Source of the DNA: Moanibacter sp964542645
Lineage (GTDB): Bacteria; Verrucomicrobiota; Verrucomicrobiia; Opitutales; UBA2987
Assembly (NCBI GenBank): GCA_964542645.1
Contig: CAZIUG010000009.1
Span: 120,942 to 184,941, forward strand
Length of the DNA stretch: 64,000 bases
Reading direction: 5' to 3'
Position numbers and translations under genes: made by a program. Under the pieces are notes generated by a model. The model saw only the letters and a list, made by a program, of their open reading frames with translations, did no database searches and was not told where the DNA came from. Positions 16,877 through 25,909 of this stretch are shown one piece after another; position 1 is the stretch's first letter, and each line of letters starts with the position of its first letter.

Positions 16877-18325
16877 CTACATGTAATTGATAAAAGCAAC
16901 TTTATGTTCCGTGAAAAATTCTATTCCAGTTCTTCCCGACTCAGGAATGCCGTGACCCGAGGATTTGACACCACCAAATGAAAGTTGTGGTTCACGGTAA
17001 GCCGTCATCATATTCACGTGCGTCAATCCTACTTCTGTCTTCTCCAAAAACTGAAAAGCTCTAGATATGTCCTGAGTGAAAATCGATGAAGTTAACCCAA
17101 ATTCTATATTGTTAGCGAGCTCGAGTGCCTCTTCGAAGTTTTCAGCGATCATTACGCTTAGAACTGGCCCAAAAATTTCTTCCTGGGCAATCCTCATCTC
17201 AGATTGGACATCAGTAAAAACAGTCGGCTCAATGAAACAACCTTGATTTAGCCCATTTTCCATCAATCGGAGACCACCTTGAATCAAATTGGCCCCCTCC
17301 TTCTTTCCAATATCTATATAATTCAAAATCGTCTCAAGCTGGTCCGTACCACAAACTGGTCCCATATCGACATCGGCAGACCGTCCATCACCCACACGCA
17401 TAGATCCAACCCTTTCCAAAAGCTTCTCTGTAAACGCATCCGCAACGCTACGCACTACAATCGCACGACTAGTTGAAGTACACCACTGCCCAGCACAGGC
17501 AAATGCTGCGGTAGCGACCGCTTCGACGGCTTTTCCTAAGTCAGCATCTTCCAGTACGATAGCCGGGTTTTTCCCGCCAAGTTCGAGTTGGGTACGTTTC
17601 AAGTTCTGCGCAACACTTTGCTGAATTCCCTTTCCAACGTCTGTAGAACCAGTGAAAGAGATCGTCTCAACCAGTGGATTAGTAATCATCTCTTCACCAA
17701 CCGTGGATCCGCCCCCCGTGACAAAATTCAGCACACCTGGAGGTAATCCTGCCTCAATATAAAGATCCAGGAAGAGGCGCCCAACTTTCGGGGTTAAACT
17801 AGCCGGTTTGAAAACGATCGTATTGCCACTTATCAACGCAGGAGTGCATTTTCGCCCGGGCACATTAAAAGGAAAATTCCATGGACTGATAATCGCTGAG
17901 ACCCCCACAGGGCGCCTCACACTGTAGGCAAAAACCCCCTTCTGAGCCGAAGGTGCAGTCTCTCCACACATGGATAATCCTTGAGATATCTGAAATTCAG
18001 ACTCTCGGATGGCCGACGACACCTCCGTCCGTGCTTCTTCCAGTGTCTTGCCATTTTCCTCATTTAACGCAGAAACTATCTCTTCAGTTCGAGCTTTCAT
18101 AGCGCCCACCGCTTTCGACATAATCTCTGCCCTCTGATACACACCCAAATCAGCCCAGGCCGGGAAGGCATTATGAGCAGCCTCGATCGCATTCTTAGCA
18201 TCTTCTCGTGTACTTTTAGGCCACTCGCCCGTCACGTTTTGAAGATTGGCAGGATCTCTCTGCTCGAAGGTCTGGCCGTCCGATGAGCCGACGAATTCTC
18301 CGTTGATATAGTTCTGGTATTGCAT
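16877..18325 (-). CDS. NAD(P)-dependent aldehyde dehydrogenase
   Basis: Oxidises an aldehyde to the carboxylic acid in the cytoplasm. Length from ATG 18325 is 482 residues. Active-site residues are all present: Asn150 (SPWNFP), Lys173 (FKPA), Glu248 (LELGGKN) and the nucleophile Cys282 (GQWCTSTSR). A longer form from TTG 18364 is possible. AAAGGAG lies about 13 bases before ATG 18325, so ATG is chosen. The group resembles semialdehyde dehydrogenases such as the 2-oxoglutarate-semialdehyde enzyme, which would complete an oxidative uronate pathway, but motifs alone cannot fix the substrate. Downstream on the same strand is a PhyH oxygenase. Confidence 0.92.
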   Translation of the reverse strand: MQYQNYINGEFVGSSDGQTFEQRDPANLQNVTGEWPKSTREDAKNAIEAAHNAFPAWADLGVYQRAEIMSKAVGAMKARTEEIVSALNEENGKTLEEARTEVSSAIRESEFQISQGLSMCGETAPSAQKGVFAYSVRRPVGVSAIISPWNFPFNVPGRKCTPALISGNTIVFKPASLTPKVGRLFLDLYIEAGLPPGVLNFVTGGGSTVGEEMITNPLVETISFTGSTDVGKGIQQSVAQNLKRTQLELGGKNPAIVLEDADLGKAVEAVATAAFACAGQWCTSTSRAIVVRSVADAFTEKLLERVGSMRVGDGRSADVDMGPVCGTDQLETILNYIDIGKKEGANLIQGGLRLMENGLNQGCFIEPTVFTDVQSEMRIAQEEIFGPVLSVMIAENFEEALELANNIEFGLTSSIFTQDISRAFQFLEKTEVGLTHVNMMTAYREPQLSFGGVKSSGHGIPESGRTGIEFFTEHKVAFINYM

Positions 18326-18582
18326 GGTATATTCGAACGCTCCTTTAGATCTTATTTTGTTCAATCAAATTGGATGTTAATTACGTATGGGCTAGCGAGT
18401 TGCAAGGGAATCAAAACAATAATTTTAACATTAGAGATTCCCGCAATGCAATCACCCCGTCTATCTTCACTCCACCGTACTGGTGTAAACCTAGATCACC
18501 AATGGATTGGTTATGGTCCAAGCAACTAATTGAAGTTCATGAGTTTATACAGTTCTAAGAAGTAACCTTTTTAACCGAATAC

Positions 18583-19557
18583 CTACACCGATTGAATCAC
18601 ATACCCCCTCTTCTTATCCACAACATTCATAAGAACTTCCCCGTTAGTGTATCGATAGAGATTCTCACAGAATATTTTACGCATGTTTTCATGCCCCTCT
18701 GAGGAAAGGCCTGCAAGATGTGGTGTAATAACAGCATTATCGATGCTCCACAACGGATTGTCCTCCGGAAGAGGTTCTTCTTCATAAACATCGATTCCCG
18801 CACCCGCAATCCTACCCGATTGCAATGCCTTTATAAGATCTCTCTCGTTGATAATCCCGCCTCGAGCAATGTTCACGACATATGCATGGGGTGGCATAGC
18901 CTCAAAACACTTCTTATCGACCAATCCGCGGGTTCCATCTGTCAGAGGTAATGCAACGATCACGAATTCGGATTTCCGTAAAACTTCGTAAATCCGATTA
19001 GGTTTTACTAATTCCTCTACACACTCCGGCGGTACCGCAACTTGCGCATCGACAGCTGAAATTCGCATGCCAAGGCTATGCAGATGACTAGATATTTTCC
19101 GCCCAATTGTCCCCAATCCGAGTACACAAGCTCGCCGTCCGGCAATCTCGGAAACTGAAATATCTCTAGTATAATGCCGAATTGAACGATTCCGTTCCGC
19201 CGTGATAACTCCACGAGTCCAACTGAGAATCAAAGCCAACACGTGTTCTGCCATGGCGACATCGAAAGCTCCGGCCGTGTTAGTGATAACAACGTCGCTC
19301 TCGACCATCTCGGTATAAAGCATCGTCTCAAAACCTACCCCACAGCTTTGAACCCACTTCAGATTCTTCGCCGCAAGAAAAGGCTCGCGAGGCAATCTTC
19401 CAAACACGATATCCGCATTTTTTACCTCAGCTAGGAGCATCTTCTCAGTTGTGGCAGCTACAGCCCTCACCCGATCAGAAACCGCCTCATAGTCATCGAG
19501 CCATTCTGTCCAGACCCCATCCATTACAACAAGTTTTAGTTCTTTCATCTGATACAT
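18583..19557 (-). CDS. D-2-hydroxyacid dehydrogenase
   Basis: NAD(P)-dependent reductase or oxidase of 2-keto/2-hydroxy acids (glyoxylate or hydroxypyruvate reductase style), 324 residues. The dinucleotide loop GLGTIG is at 147-152, and the catalytic triad is Arg232 (NIARGG), Glu261 (DVYEEEPL) and His280 (ITPHLAG). Two in-frame ATGs (19557 and 19548) are possible; neither has a good ribosome binding site. The gap to the aldehyde dehydrogenase downstream is 257 bases, so separate transcription is likely. It may remove small hydroxyacids made by the aldolases nearby (inference). Confidence 0.9.
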   Translation of the reverse strand: MYQMKELKLVVMDGVWTEWLDDYEAVSDRVRAVAATTEKMLLAEVKNADIVFGRLPREPFLAAKNLKWVQSCGVGFETMLYTEMVESDVVITNTAGAFDVAMAEHVLALILSWTRGVITAERNRSIRHYTRDISVSEIAGRRACVLGLGTIGRKISSHLHSLGMRISAVDAQVAVPPECVEELVKPNRIYEVLRKSEFVIVALPLTDGTRGLVDKKCFEAMPPHAYVVNIARGGIINERDLIKALQSGRIAGAGIDVYEEEPLPEDNPLWSIDNAVITPHLAGLSSEGHENMRKIFCENLYRYTNGEVLMNVVDKKRGYVIQSV

Positions 19558-19856
19558 TAATTAACAGATTCACTACAGAAGGGATAGATTAAAATCTTTT
19601 AACCAATCCCTCACATATTTACCTAACTTTAATAAGGTGTTAAACAGATTTCATTTCGAGGTCTAAACTACCGGGTAAGACGCTCTACCCACCCCGATGA
19701 TTACTGACATAGAGGGATTATTTCCTCGGTTTGAATCTGATTGCTTATATAGGGAATACCCCATTCTGATAAGAGAATTCCTTTAATTATCGCTAGTCCC
19801 AAAAGACTGGAGCTGCTGTTCATAGCTAAGATGTAGAAACTCAAAATAGCCAACCG

Positions 19857-20639
19857 ATGCCCATATCATTGACTCAGAATCAGATCAAACAGTTCAGATT
19901 AAACGGCTACCTCGTCTTAAAAAACGTTCTATCCTCTTCGGAAGTAGACATCCTCGCTGATCACTGCGACCTTATCGCCTCAGGTCGACTAAGACAGATC
20001 CCAGAATCGAGCATCCAACTAGAGCCGGTGTTTAGAGATGAAGGGAAGCCAGTCTCAGACCAAGTACTATCAGTACGAAAGCTCAGTGACCTCGCTGTCC
20101 ACGACAATATAATGTGGGCTCACGCCACAAACTCAAAGATTGTTGATGTTATTTCCGACCTGTTAAACACAGAAGATATTAAGCTCTACGGAGACCAACT
20201 TTTTATGAAAGCATCCAATACAGGAAGCGCCCAGCCTTGGCATCAGGACTCAGCTTCATGGAGGGACATAGTACCCATGGACCTTATCACCGCCTGGACT
20301 GCGATCGATCACGCAACAACGGAAAACGGCTGTCTTAATTTTGCCCCCGGATCCCATCAATGGGGAATGCTTAGGGGACATCAACTAAGACCTATTACCG
20401 ACGACTTAGATAGAGGTCGGTGGCCGGTCAAACCCGCTCCTCTATCTCGCGGGAGTATCAGTTTTCACCACAGTCTCGTGCTCCATCAAAGCAACGCTAA
20501 TTTGTCCCAAATGCGACGCCGGGGTTACGCTACTCACTACATGCGGGCTTCTTCGTTCAAGGATGAATCCGTTAAAGACGCACCCCAAAAACCCCAATTC
20601 AGACAAGTGCGCGGAAGGTCGTTAAGTGGAAGAGTCTAG
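19857..20639 (+). CDS. Phytanoyl-CoA dioxygenase (PhyH) family protein
   Basis: Predicted Fe(II)/2-oxoglutarate dioxygenase of 260 residues with an intact triad: His129-Gln-Asp131 (PWHQDS), His210 (LVLHQS), and an Arg cluster at 220-222 for 2-oxoglutarate. ENGCLNFAPGSH is the family's central turn. The start is ATG at 19857; no clear ribosome binding site. It is divergent from the D-2-hydroxyacid dehydrogenase across 299 bases. Sequence style (YATHYMRAS at the C-terminus) differs from the 12268 and 15993 proteins, so it belongs to another PhyH subgroup. Substrate unknown. Confidence 0.87.
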   Translation: MPISLTQNQIKQFRLNGYLVLKNVLSSSEVDILADHCDLIASGRLRQIPESSIQLEPVFRDEGKPVSDQVLSVRKLSDLAVHDNIMWAHATNSKIVDVISDLLNTEDIKLYGDQLFMKASNTGSAQPWHQDSASWRDIVPMDLITAWTAIDHATTENGCLNFAPGSHQWGMLRGHQLRPITDDLDRGRWPVKPAPLSRGSISFHHSLVLHQSNANLSQMRRRGYATHYMRASSFKDESVKDAPQKPQFRQVRGRSLSGRV

Positions 20640-21009
20640 ATATTTCGAGTCTCACGAATCCATCAATTGAGTCAGACACATCACTTACTACCCTATTTTG
20701 TCTATTGTATTCTATTTCGCGAATAACACTTAGAACATGGATCATTTAAGGGAACGTAGCCTATTGTAAGGTTAACCAAATACTCTTTTAATAGGTCGCT
20801 TCCTTTTCTCTCAATGCGTCCCGAGCAAACCTGGAGACGTATCCCACTTAAGCAACCCCGTAATATAGCCATTTCTCTTTTCAAATTTTCTGATCCAATA
20901 TAAGCCAAATTTTGGCGCTTATAGATCCCCTTTATCAAAAAGAATGTCCTGTTTTCCTCCTTGCCACTGTTTCGCGAATATCAGATAGAGTGAAAGCACT
21001 TATCGTTTC
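20640..21009. other. Intergenic region before tRNA-Leu
   Basis: 370 bases between the PhyH gene and the inverted repeat next to tRNA-Leu. A 78-codon open frame exists on the minus strand (20702-20938, Cys- and Arg-rich) but has no recognisable family or start signal. I treat the stretch as non-coding. Confidence 0.35.
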
Positions 21010-21068
21010 CTATTAGCCTTTCGGACAAGGTTAACCCCAACCTCTATCCAGGTCCGAAAGGCTAATAG
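21010..21068. repeat. Perfect 17-bp inverted repeat abutting tRNA-Leu
   Basis: CTATTAGCCTTTCGGAC (21010-21026) is perfectly complementary to 21052-21068, with a 25-base loop that itself holds AGGTT/AACCT arms (21028-21032, 21039-21043). The right arm ends on the first base of the tRNA gene. It could be a processing or termination structure, a small mobile-element remnant, or a recombination site. No target-site duplication was identified. Confidence 0.65.
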
Positions 21069-21151
21069 CCCGGATGGCGGAATTGGCAGACGCGCTGGAT
21101 TCAAAATCCAGTTCCCGCAAGGGAGTGAGGGTTCGACCCCCTCTCCGGGCA
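21068..21151 (+). tRNA. tRNA-Leu (anticodon CAA), CCA not encoded
   Basis: Class II tRNA with a long variable arm. The acceptor GCCCGGA (21068-21074) pairs with TCCGGGC (21144-21150), with discriminator A at 21151. The anticodon stem CTGGA/TCCAG encloses TTCAAAA, giving anticodon CAA (codon UUG). The variable arm is the TTCCCGCAAGGGAG region, and the T arm has GTTCGACCC. The genome continues CGA after the discriminator, so CCA must be added enzymatically, unlike the tRNA-Pro at 6009-6085. Confidence 0.95.
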
Positions 21152-21379
21152 CGATTGCCAAAAAACTAGTTATAGAATTTAAATTCCTGAGTCTCTTCAG
21201 GTATCATTACTATTCCGATTCGCATTTGGATTAAAGATTAGCACTGTATTGATTCGAATCGGACCTAATAGCAGATTATTGCTATAAATCAGGTTTATCT
21301 GCTTCCCATGAATCCGAAGGAAGTACCGTTCGATACAAAGTTGATGCGATCGAACTCTTTGCCTCAATCCAAGATCAAC

Positions 21380-22252
21380 TTAGATGTATCCGGACGCAGT
21401 GAGAAGATGTGCCCTGTCATTGAGGCGCTGGAGCACATGGTCCGGGTACATGGACATGCGTTGTTTCGGCAAATTGTCCCGATTGATGGAGGGCATGTAA
21501 TTAAAAAAAACAGACCGGCGAACGATATTATTCGTTACTGGATAGGCACCATGCGTCATACCTTCGCTGAAAATTATCACATCGCCCGGACCGGCAAAAA
21601 CCGGCACGACCATTGGATTGTCCTCTTCTCTTGTGCCGAAGGGATTTCTGAAATTCGCCTTATGGCTACCGGGTATAGCTGCAAAGGGGCCATTTTCGAC
21701 CTTTGTCATATCGGAAAGAATAATTACGCTTTTTGTGCTGGAACAATTGAAACGACGATTCGCGTGATCGTAGGCGTAATAAATGTGCCTGTCAGGCGGG
21801 AATCCGCCATTGTGGAGGCCACTCAGAACACTCGAAGAGGGCCCAATCTTCTCGATGTAATAGGTTGCAGAAATGAAGATCGTGCTCCCAGCGAGAGCTG
21901 AGTGAATGTCTTCGAGAATGACATCGCGTACGATAACGTCGAATCTTTCAGTGCCGCAAATCGAGTGTTCAACCTTCCAGATTGGCGTTTTTGGACTGCC
22001 AGAATCTCTGCCATTCCAGAATTCATGCTTCGGGTCATCCATAGCTGAAGCAAGGTCGTAGCTTGCCACACCAAGCTTTCTGTAGGTATCGTAGTCAACA
22101 GGAATCCCCTGCAGCTCATCGATACCATCATGCAGTTGGGTCACAATATCCGAATCGTAGTGATTCCGAAGGACTATGTAACCTTTAATGTCGAACTCGT
22201 ACTCCTGTTCGGGTGTCAGTTTGTGCGTTAGATTGAGTTTTAATTCTGGCAT
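21380..22252 (-). CDS. PhyH family protein with HxG in place of the HxD iron motif
   Basis: A 290-residue member of the phytanoyl-CoA dioxygenase fold. It has the VENGPFAAIPGSHKANF turn (about 185-201), distal His234 (GMTHGA) and Arg245 or Arg246. At the expected HxD site it reads His147-Asn-Gly149 (SGLHNGG), so the carboxylate iron ligand is missing. Known families: 2-oxoglutarate halogenases have HxA or HxG there (SyrB2, WelO5), and a widespread uncharacterised PhyH subgroup also has an LHxGG motif. Function is therefore open: altered oxygenase, halogenase-like enzyme or non-catalytic protein. The start is ATG 22252. An overlapping + strand open frame (21308-21901) is a shadow. Confidence 0.83.
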   Translation of the reverse strand: MPELKLNLTHKLTPEQEYEFDIKGYIVLRNHYDSDIVTQLHDGIDELQGIPVDYDTYRKLGVASYDLASAMDDPKHEFWNGRDSGSPKTPIWKVEHSICGTERFDVIVRDVILEDIHSALAGSTIFISATYYIEKIGPSSSVLSGLHNGGFPPDRHIYYAYDHANRRFNCSSTKSVIILSDMTKVENGPFAAIPGSHKANFRNPFGTREEDNPMVVPVFAGPGDVIIFSEGMTHGAYPVTNNIVRRSVFFNYMPSINRDNLPKQRMSMYPDHVLQRLNDRAHLLTASGYI

Positions 22253-22795
22253 TACTGAAGATCATGAATTTCCTTCTCCATTGATCAAGAAAACAAACTC
22301 TATACATTGCAAGGGTCCTGAATGCACCGAGGTTTTCGTTAGTAGTGTGAGGCAGCCATAATGTATCTGCTTCTATGAATGTGACTATGCCAGAAGTTCC
22401 TTGGCCGCAGCCCATCTTGAGTCGCAATCAGCCTACTGTGTAAACATTCCTGAGTTCATTCATCGACTTGTTAGTATTTAAACGCTATGTCATTGTAAGC
22501 TTTATCGGTATCCACTGGATCCGATGTTCAATATAAAGGTCTAGTATTCCTGCCTGTCTTTAGTTAACCTATAAAAGCTCGCATAAGAAAGCACTTAAAG
22601 AGGTATTCCCATCAAAGATGGTGAATAAATTTTACAGTTATTAATCTACTATAAAATTTGATTTTCAAAGCCAACACCGCAGCTGGCCTTCCATAGAATA
22701 CTGCTATGAAGGGAAGGCTAGCCGAAGAAAATTGTGACGCTTCAGAAACATTTTAATAGAAACTAAAAAGTCTTAATCCAATTGTTTATTACTGA
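22253..22795. other. Divergent intergenic region with a hairpin in the sulfatase leader
   Basis: 543 bases between the variant PhyH gene (-) and the sulfatase-like gene (+), with no convincing coding sequence. GCTGGCCTTCC (22682-22692) pairs with GGAAGGCTAGC (22712-22722) as 11 base pairs with one G-U. Inside are ATAG/CTAT arms. The hairpin lies 73 bases before the sulfatase start and may be a leader structure or regulator site. Confidence 0.45.
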
Positions 22796-24214
22796 ATGAA
22801 AAGATCCACCTCGAAGAAACAACCAAACATCCTCCTGATCTCGGTCGATTCGCTTCGCCGCGATCATATGAGCAGCTACGGTTACAACCGGCTCACAACT
22901 CCCCATATTGACCGTTTCGCTGAGGAGGCAACTGTCTTTGAAAACACGATATCGGCACATATACCAACCACATCCGCCTATGCTTCGATGCTTACGGGAA
23001 GAGACTGTTTCGGAACTAAAGTCGTCGCTCTTCGACACAGTGGAAGCTTAACCAGAAAAGTAAAAACTCTTCCTGAAATTCTCCGGATAGAAGGCTATAA
23101 TACAACTTGCATTGGTTTTAAAGGGAACCCGGCCTCACGAGGATTTAATCGATACCTCGAATATGACGCATGGGGTTCGTGGGAAAAAAGACCACTCCCC
23201 AAAGCACAAAGGTTGAACGATTGCTTCCATCCTGAACTTAAGCGACTTAATCGTTCCAACAAGCCATGGTTTATGATGCTGCGCCACATGGATCCCCATG
23301 CTCCATATCTCCCCCCTTCTCCATTCGATCGCATATTCTATCATGGTGATGAGTGCGATCCCAAAAACGAGTCCATGAAACCGGTACGAGGATTTAAACC
23401 ATTCCGTGATTTCCACCTCTCCTGGCTGCCTCCCGGCATAACCGATCGCCACTTTGTAGACGCACAATATGATGGGAGTATCGCCTACATGGATTCTTGT
23501 CTGGCGGCAATTTTTGGAGATCTTGAGAAAAAGGATATGCTTGAAGAGACAATCGTCATACTTAACGGAGACCACGGAGAGTCTCTCTATGAGCATGATT
23601 GTTTGTACGATCACCATGGTCTCTACGAACCAAATCTTGTTGTCCCCCTCATGATTCGCTATCCCTCAAAGCTCCCTACTGGACTTTATGTCGAGGGGCT
23701 CAATCAGCATAAAGACCTAGTTCCTACTATTCTCGACCTTGCCGGCATCCAAACCGATCTAGATTTTGATGGGAATTCACTCGTTCAGCTTGTTGAAGGC
23801 CAGTCCGCAAACTTCGAATCAGAAATCTACATCACTGAATGCACTTGGATGCGAAAACATGGCTGGAGAACACCAGAGTGGAAACTGATCATTGCCCTCG
23901 AACCTGATTTTCATTTCAAACCGCTAATCGAGCTCTATAACCTCATTAGGGACCCTCTGGAACTCTGTAATTGCGCATCTCAAGAACCCGAAATAGTAGA
24001 ATTCCTCAGATCTCGAATGGAAGCGCATATACAAACCCGAGAACAGGAAACCGACACCCGAAATCCGATGTTAGTGCAACCCTATTGGCACGGATACATG
24101 GACGCAAAGCCCTATTTTGAGTCAAGCGAGGAAGCCTATAATACTTTCTACATAGGAGACGCCGCGACAGCGAAACGCCTGCAGGCTAGAGAGTTAAAAG
24201 TAAAGAAATCTTAA
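22796..24214 (+). CDS. Sulfatase/alkaline-phosphatase superfamily hydrolase lacking the formylglycine Cys
   Basis: A 472-residue protein with the sulfatase N-terminal fold: PNILLISVDSLRRDH (Asp18 metal ligand), the ASMLTG turn, HMDPHAPY, and NGDHGE with the C-terminal metal ligands. The formylglycine motif C-x-P-S-R is replaced by T-T-S-A-Y (residues 58-62), so neither the Cys to be oxidised nor the Arg exists. Thr58 is in the nucleophile position, as in Thr-dependent phospho-transferases of the superfamily. It probably cleaves a phosphoester or acts by another route, but a sulfatase role is not excluded. There is no signal peptide, so it is cytoplasmic. A canonical sulfatase follows 195 bases downstream on the same strand. 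Confidence 0.82.
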   Translation: MKRSTSKKQPNILLISVDSLRRDHMSSYGYNRLTTPHIDRFAEEATVFENTISAHIPTTSAYASMLTGRDCFGTKVVALRHSGSLTRKVKTLPEILRIEGYNTTCIGFKGNPASRGFNRYLEYDAWGSWEKRPLPKAQRLNDCFHPELKRLNRSNKPWFMMLRHMDPHAPYLPPSPFDRIFYHGDECDPKNESMKPVRGFKPFRDFHLSWLPPGITDRHFVDAQYDGSIAYMDSCLAAIFGDLEKKDMLEETIVILNGDHGESLYEHDCLYDHHGLYEPNLVVPLMIRYPSKLPTGLYVEGLNQHKDLVPTILDLAGIQTDLDFDGNSLVQLVEGQSANFESEIYITECTWMRKHGWRTPEWKLIIALEPDFHFKPLIELYNLIRDPLELCNCASQEPEIVEFLRSRMEAHIQTREQETDTRNPMLVQPYWHGYMDAKPYFESSEEAYNTFYIGDAATAKRLQARELKVKKS

Positions 24215-24409
24215 ACCGAATTCCGGATTTTAACTTAATGCCAGACTTCCAGTTTCGCGAATTTCCAGGTAAATGCTTAGAAAATAAAACTTTGTGATTT
24301 CTCTTCGTCCTCGAATTCTAAGATCCAACAAATCAATCAAAATTGACTAACCACCGATTAAATCCTAATCCGCGAGGCCTGAGCCCATAATAGAGACAGA
24401 TCCTCCACT

Positions 24410-25819
24410 ATGCAATCTCCCAAACAACCCAACATCCTTGTAATCCTCAGCGATGACCATGCCCAATGGGCTTCCCACACCTACGGTAATTCCGAAATTC
24501 GATCTCCTAATATCGACTACCTAGCGGAAACCGGTCTTATTATGCAAAACGGTTATACGCCCTGTCCCGTATGCTCTCCAGCTCGTGCTTCGTTTTTTAC
24601 CGGAAGACGGCCATCACAGCATGGAATTCACGATTTTATCGCCACTGGATCACCCGAGTTTGAAATCGGATGGATGAAGGATGAGATAACTCTTCCTCAA
24701 TTATTACAAGAACAAGGTTACCAAACTGCTCTCTTTGGTAAATGGCACTGCACGGTTGACAGTGTGTCACCGCAACCCGGTTTCGATCGCTGGGTAAGCT
24801 ACGACAGCAATACAGCTGGCTGGAAGAACCAGTATCTCCACAAAGGCCCTGTCTTTTTTTCCGATCAGGGTCAGAAAGTTGTCATTAACGACTTTCAATC
24901 CCGCTATCTTTCTCGGCAAGTCATAGATTTTCTTCGATCACGCGATACCACTAAACCCTTCTTTTGTTTATATGCGCCAGTTGATACCCATGCCCCCCAA
25001 GAGGGGCATCCCAAACGATTGGTTGAACAGTATCGAAAAGCCCATTTTTGGGATATACCAGAAGACGCAAAATCTGATTACAGGTCGACTCCGGAAAGAT
25101 GGAGTTTCGGAAACGATGAACCATCAACTCGCAATGAATCCTTAGCTCAATACTATGCAGCTGTATCTATGATCGATGATCAGATTGGACTCCTCCTTGA
25201 TGAACTCGATCGTAGTTCAGATCTTGAAAACACCCTATTAATCTACACGTCCGACCACGGTTATATGATGGGCCATCATGGACTTTGGGGAAAGGGGCCT
25301 TCCTCTATTCCTCAAAATTTTTATGAAGAGTCGATCCGTGTGCCCTACATCCTCCGCTGGGAGACTGTTCTTCCCTCTCGACAAACTCAACATCTCCCAT
25401 TTGATCACTGCGACTTGTTCGCTACTATCCTAGACGCCGCCGGCATTCACTTACCTCACAGCCTCCAGGTGAAGATCAACTCTCCAGGGAAAAGTCTCCT
25501 TCAACTTCTGCGTCATCCTAATAACGGCTGGCGTAAATATCAATTTTGCGAGTACGGACCCGCTAGAATGATCTCCAATGGCCAAAAAAAACTCATTCGC
25601 CGCTATTCCCCCCATAGAGACCGATACCCCGACGAATTCTACGACCTAACTATTGACCCCATTGAAGCAAGAAATTTGATTGATAAACCCTCGTCTCAAA
25701 ATGAGATTATGGAGCTTTCGATCGCATTAGAAGACAATTTTAGCCGATTTGAAGATCCTCTAAAATCGGTTAAAAACCTACTAAACCAACGCCCTTGCAA
25801 TGCTAGCGGGCGTTGGTAA
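24410..25819 (+). CDS. Sulfatase (formylglycine type)
   Basis: Hydrolyses a sulfate ester; 469 residues. PNILVILSDDHAQW carries the two N-terminal metal Asp residues, and the formylglycine motif is Cys55-Ser-Pro-Ala-Arg59 followed by ASFFTG. FGKWHC and TSDHGYMMGHHGLWGKG contain further active-site Lys, Asp and His residues. It needs a formylglycine-generating enzyme or an anaerobic maturase, neither of which is in the window. There is no signal peptide, unusual for a polysaccharide sulfatase and more consistent with action on imported small sulfate esters. Its last codons are part of a 10-bp inverted repeat (25785-25817). Confidence 0.9.
   Translation: MQSPKQPNILVILSDDHAQWASHTYGNSEIRSPNIDYLAETGLIMQNGYTPCPVCSPARASFFTGRRPSQHGIHDFIATGSPEFEIGWMKDEITLPQLLQEQGYQTALFGKWHCTVDSVSPQPGFDRWVSYDSNTAGWKNQYLHKGPVFFSDQGQKVVINDFQSRYLSRQVIDFLRSRDTTKPFFCLYAPVDTHAPQEGHPKRLVEQYRKAHFWDIPEDAKSDYRSTPERWSFGNDEPSTRNESLAQYYAAVSMIDDQIGLLLDELDRSSDLENTLLIYTSDHGYMMGHHGLWGKGPSSIPQNFYEESIRVPYILRWETVLPSRQTQHLPFDHCDLFATILDAAGIHLPHSLQVKINSPGKSLLQLLRHPNNGWRKYQFCEYGPARMISNGQKKLIRRYSPHRDRYPDEFYDLTIDPIEARNLIDKPSSQNEIMELSIALEDNFSRFEDPLKSVKNLLNQRPCNASGRW
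25785..25817 (+). terminator. Hairpin overlapping the sulfatase stop codon
   Basis: ACCAACGCCC (25785-25794) pairs perfectly with GGGCGTTGGT (25808-25817) around a 13-base loop. The stop codon TAA begins at 25817. The position suggests a transcription terminator or 3' stabilising hairpin between convergent genes, but there is no T-run, so the call is tentative. Confidence 0.45.
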
Positions 25820-25909
25820 CGATAATCCTGGCAAGACCGCAAGAACTCTTCAGATACACTTGCTCCACGGGAATCGGTTCCGTTGATCAAGATTTGTTTC
25901 CAACAGACT

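Noticed and set aside
20702..20938. 78-codon minus-strand open frame
   Set aside because: No family motif, no ribosome binding site, and unusual composition; a chance frame is more likely.
21308..21901. Open frame of 197 codons on the + strand
   Set aside because: It lies inside the PhyH-like gene on the minus strand, which carries clear family motifs; the + frame has none.
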